This document shows positions 5,621 to 6,702 of a DNA stretch of 6,702 nt, piece by piece. The DNA is from Actinomycetota bacterium (GTDB taxonomy: Bacteria > Actinomycetota > Thermoleophilia > Solirubrobacterales > Solirubrobacteraceae). The stretch spans positions 1 through 6,702 of the forward strand of contig SYBY01000289.1 of assembly GCA_005788585.1 (NCBI GenBank), read 5' to 3'. Below the pieces are notes generated by a model. That model did no database searches and had not been told where the DNA came from. It saw only the letters and a list, made by a program, of their open reading frames with translations. Within the stretch, counting starts at the first letter, position 1, and every line of letters starts with the position of its first letter. The translations under genes were made by a program, and so were the position numbers.

Positions 5621-6390
5621 TGGGCGACGGCGCCGGGCCGCAGGTCGCACCGCCGCCCCCGCCCGGCCTTCCGGTCCGGGTGGTGCGCAAGGTGCTCAAC
5701 GCCCCGCGCGTGCGGCGGCTGCAGGAGGACCCCTTCTCGGTTCGGGCCAAGCGCGACGACCTGCACCTCCGGGTGCTGGCCGTCGCCGCGCTGGGTCCGG
5801 CCGACACGGTGATCGACGTGGGCGCGCACCTCGGTGACTTTCTCGATATCGCGTTGGCGGTCGCGCCCGAGGGGCGGCACTTCGCCTTCGAGCCGTTGCC
5901 CGAGATGGCCGCCGCGTTGCGGACATCGCACCCGCAGGTGGACCTGCGCGAGGCCGCGCTGTCGGACGGCGTCGGCGAGATCACGTTCCTGCACGTGGCC
6001 GAGGACCCGGGCTACAGCGGCTTTCGCCAGGGCAGCTACCCCGCGAACTACACGCCGCAGGAGATCACCGTCCGCCGCACCCGGATGGACGACGAGATCC
6101 CCGCGGACGTCGATGTCGCGTTCATCAAGATCGACGTCGAGGGCGCCGAACTCGAGGTGCTGCGCGGCGGGCTCGAGACGCTGCGCCGTTGCCGGCCGGT
6201 CGTCGTCTTCGAGCACTTCAAGGGCCACGCCGAGGCGTACGGGACGACGGCGCGTGACCTGCACGCGCTGCTCACCGGCGAGGCCGGACTGCGGATGTTC
6301 GACATCGACGGCGTCGGGCCGCTGAGCGCCGACCAGATGCAGCAGGCCGCGGACGCCGGCGCGCTCTGGAACTTCATCGCACGGCCCTAG
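5620..6390 (+). CDS. FkbM-family SAM-dependent methyltransferase
   Basis: A 256-residue class I methyltransferase of the FkbM family, whose members mostly O-methylate sugars, polyketides or lipid-linked glycans. The Rossmann SAM site is clear: VIDVGAHLGDF (64-74), an acidic strand end in FAFEP (E91), a conserved ALSD (113-116), and the FkbM signature IKIDVEGAE (169-177) followed by LRGG. FEHF (197-200) closes the fold. Start: GTG 5620, overlapping the upstream TAG by one base (TAGTG), which implies co-translation with desaturase 2. The first 18 residues are glycine/proline-rich and probably disordered; a later GTG near 5680 cannot be excluded. No signal peptide or membrane helix, so cytosolic. 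The acceptor substrate is not readable. Linkage to desaturases suggests a lipid or glycolipid acceptor, but that is only inference. Confidence 0.9.
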   Translation: MGDGAGPQVAPPPPPGLPVRVVRKVLNAPRVRRLQEDPFSVRAKRDDLHLRVLAVAALGPADTVIDVGAHLGDFLDIALAVAPEGRHFAFEPLPEMAAALRTSHPQVDLREAALSDGVGEITFLHVAEDPGYSGFRQGSYPANYTPQEITVRRTRMDDEIPADVDVAFIKIDVEGAELEVLRGGLETLRRCRPVVVFEHFKGHAEAYGTTARDLHALLTGEAGLRMFDIDGVGPLSADQMQQAADAGALWNFIARP

Positions 6391-6412
6391 ACGGCCCGCC
6401 TGCACTAGCCTC

Positions 6413-6443
6413 CGCGACGCCCCATACGTACCCCGGCGTCGCG
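6413..6443 (+). promoter_or_regulatory. Perfect 9-bp inverted repeat abutting the icd ribosome binding site
   Basis: CGCGACGCC (6413-6421) and GGCGTCGCG (6435-6443) are exact reverse complements around a 13-base loop that contains TACGTA (6425-6430). The right arm ends at the base before AAGGA (6444-6448). In RNA this would make a GC-rich hairpin directly beside the ribosome binding site. As DNA it could be an operator. It has no following U-tract, so a simple intrinsic terminator for the methyltransferase is unlikely. A weak -10-like TAGCCT lies at 6406-6411. Confidence 0.5.
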
Positions 6444-6448
6444 AAGGA
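6444..6448 (+). promoter_or_regulatory. Shine-Dalgarno of icd
   Basis: AAGGA lies five bases before ATG 6454, the clearest ribosome binding site of the annotated genes here. It fixes the icd start and shows the initiation signal is intact despite the downstream nonsense codon. Confidence 0.75.
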
Positions 6449-6453
6449 ACCTC

Positions 6454-6702
6454 ATGGCGAAGATCAAGGTGCAGAACCCCATCGTCGAACTCGACGGCGA
6501 TGAGATGACCAGGATCATCTGGTCCTTCATCTAGGAGCAGTTGATCCTTCCGTACCTCGATGTGGATCTGAAGTACTACGACCTCGGCATGGAGAGCCGC
6601 GACGCGACCGAGGACCAGATCACGGTCGACGCCGCGAACGCCATCAAGCAGTACGGCGTCGGCGTGACGTGCGCGACCATCACGCCCGACGAGGCGCGCG
6701 TC
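6454..6702 (+). pseudogene. icd: NADP-dependent isocitrate dehydrogenase, 5' part, with in-frame TAG at codon 27
   Basis: The TCA-cycle enzyme converting isocitrate to 2-oxoglutarate with NADP+; only the first 83 codons lie in the window. The translation matches the eukaryote/actinobacterial-type homodimeric IDH family from its N-terminus: [13 protein letters not shown] (11-23), [16 protein letters not shown] (30-45), [13 protein letters not shown] (49-61) and [11 protein letters not shown] (73-83). Codon 27 (6532-6534) is TAG where the family usually has lysine, in a FIKEKLI-like stretch; AAG to TAG is one base change. The frame stays open and conserved on both sides, with no indel. Position 72, usually lysine in VGVKC, is threonine here. 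No ribosome binding site precedes later starts (GTG 6562, ATG 6589). It is either a recent nonsense mutation, a sequencing/assembly error, or a readthrough case. I label it broken on the sequence as given; a base-call error is the commonest cause of such singletons. Confidence 0.85.

Noticed and set aside
4631..5650. 339-codon minus-strand ORF opposite desaturase 2
   Set aside because: Antisense shadow typical of GC-rich DNA; the plus strand encodes a complete desaturase with all histidine boxes, while this translation is charged, repetitive and of no recognisable family.
6532..6534. TAG recoded as an amino acid (for example pyrrolysine or suppression)
   Set aside because: TAG is the natural stop of two neighbouring genes at 5618-5620 and 6388-6390, no recoding signal is evident, and a one-base error or mutation is simpler.

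Overview
This is a GC-rich chromosomal window with six protein genes of the kind found in Actinomycetota. The strong G/C third-position bias, the families present and the promoter layout suggest a Thermoleophilia/Solirubrobacterales-like soil actinobacterium. That placement is an inference, because there is no rRNA or other marker here. No mobile element, CRISPR array, tRNA or rRNA was seen. No stretch over 300 bases lacks a gene.

Layout. (1) 25-1200, minus: a membrane-embedded zinc metalloprotease (M50/site-2 protease family, Rip3-like) with two C-terminal CBS domains. (2) 1299-2240, plus, divergent: a two-domain protein with an AbiEi-like winged helix-turn-helix and a DUF559/Vsr-like nuclease fold. 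The 98-base gap between these two holds an exact 11-bp tandem repeat at its midpoint. (3) 2281-3501, minus, convergent with gene 2: a PucR/CdaR-type regulator. (4) 3587-4564 and 4640-5620, plus: two tandem paralogous delta-9-type membrane fatty acid desaturases with every histidine box intact. (5) 5620-6390, plus: an FkbM-family methyltransferase whose GTG start overlaps the TAG stop of the second desaturase. (6) 6454 to the window edge, plus: the first 83 codons of NADP-dependent isocitrate dehydrogenase, interrupted by an in-frame TAG at codon 27.

How the parts may work together. The regulator and the first desaturase are divergent, 85 bases apart, and share a near-perfect 18-bp palindrome next to both predicted promoters. 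The simplest model is that the PucR-type protein regulates itself and the desaturase-methyltransferase block, adjusting membrane unsaturation. The second desaturase has its own compact control region: a -35/-10 pair, a 14-bp palindrome over the -35, and a 16-codon leader ORF with a good ribosome binding site whose stop overlaps the desaturase start as ATGA.

The window is mostly ordinary core metabolism. The points most worth checking are the nonsense codon in icd, the leader ORF/promoter arrangement before the second desaturase, the shared operator, and the uneven divergence of the two desaturases. I see no convincing new multi-gene system.
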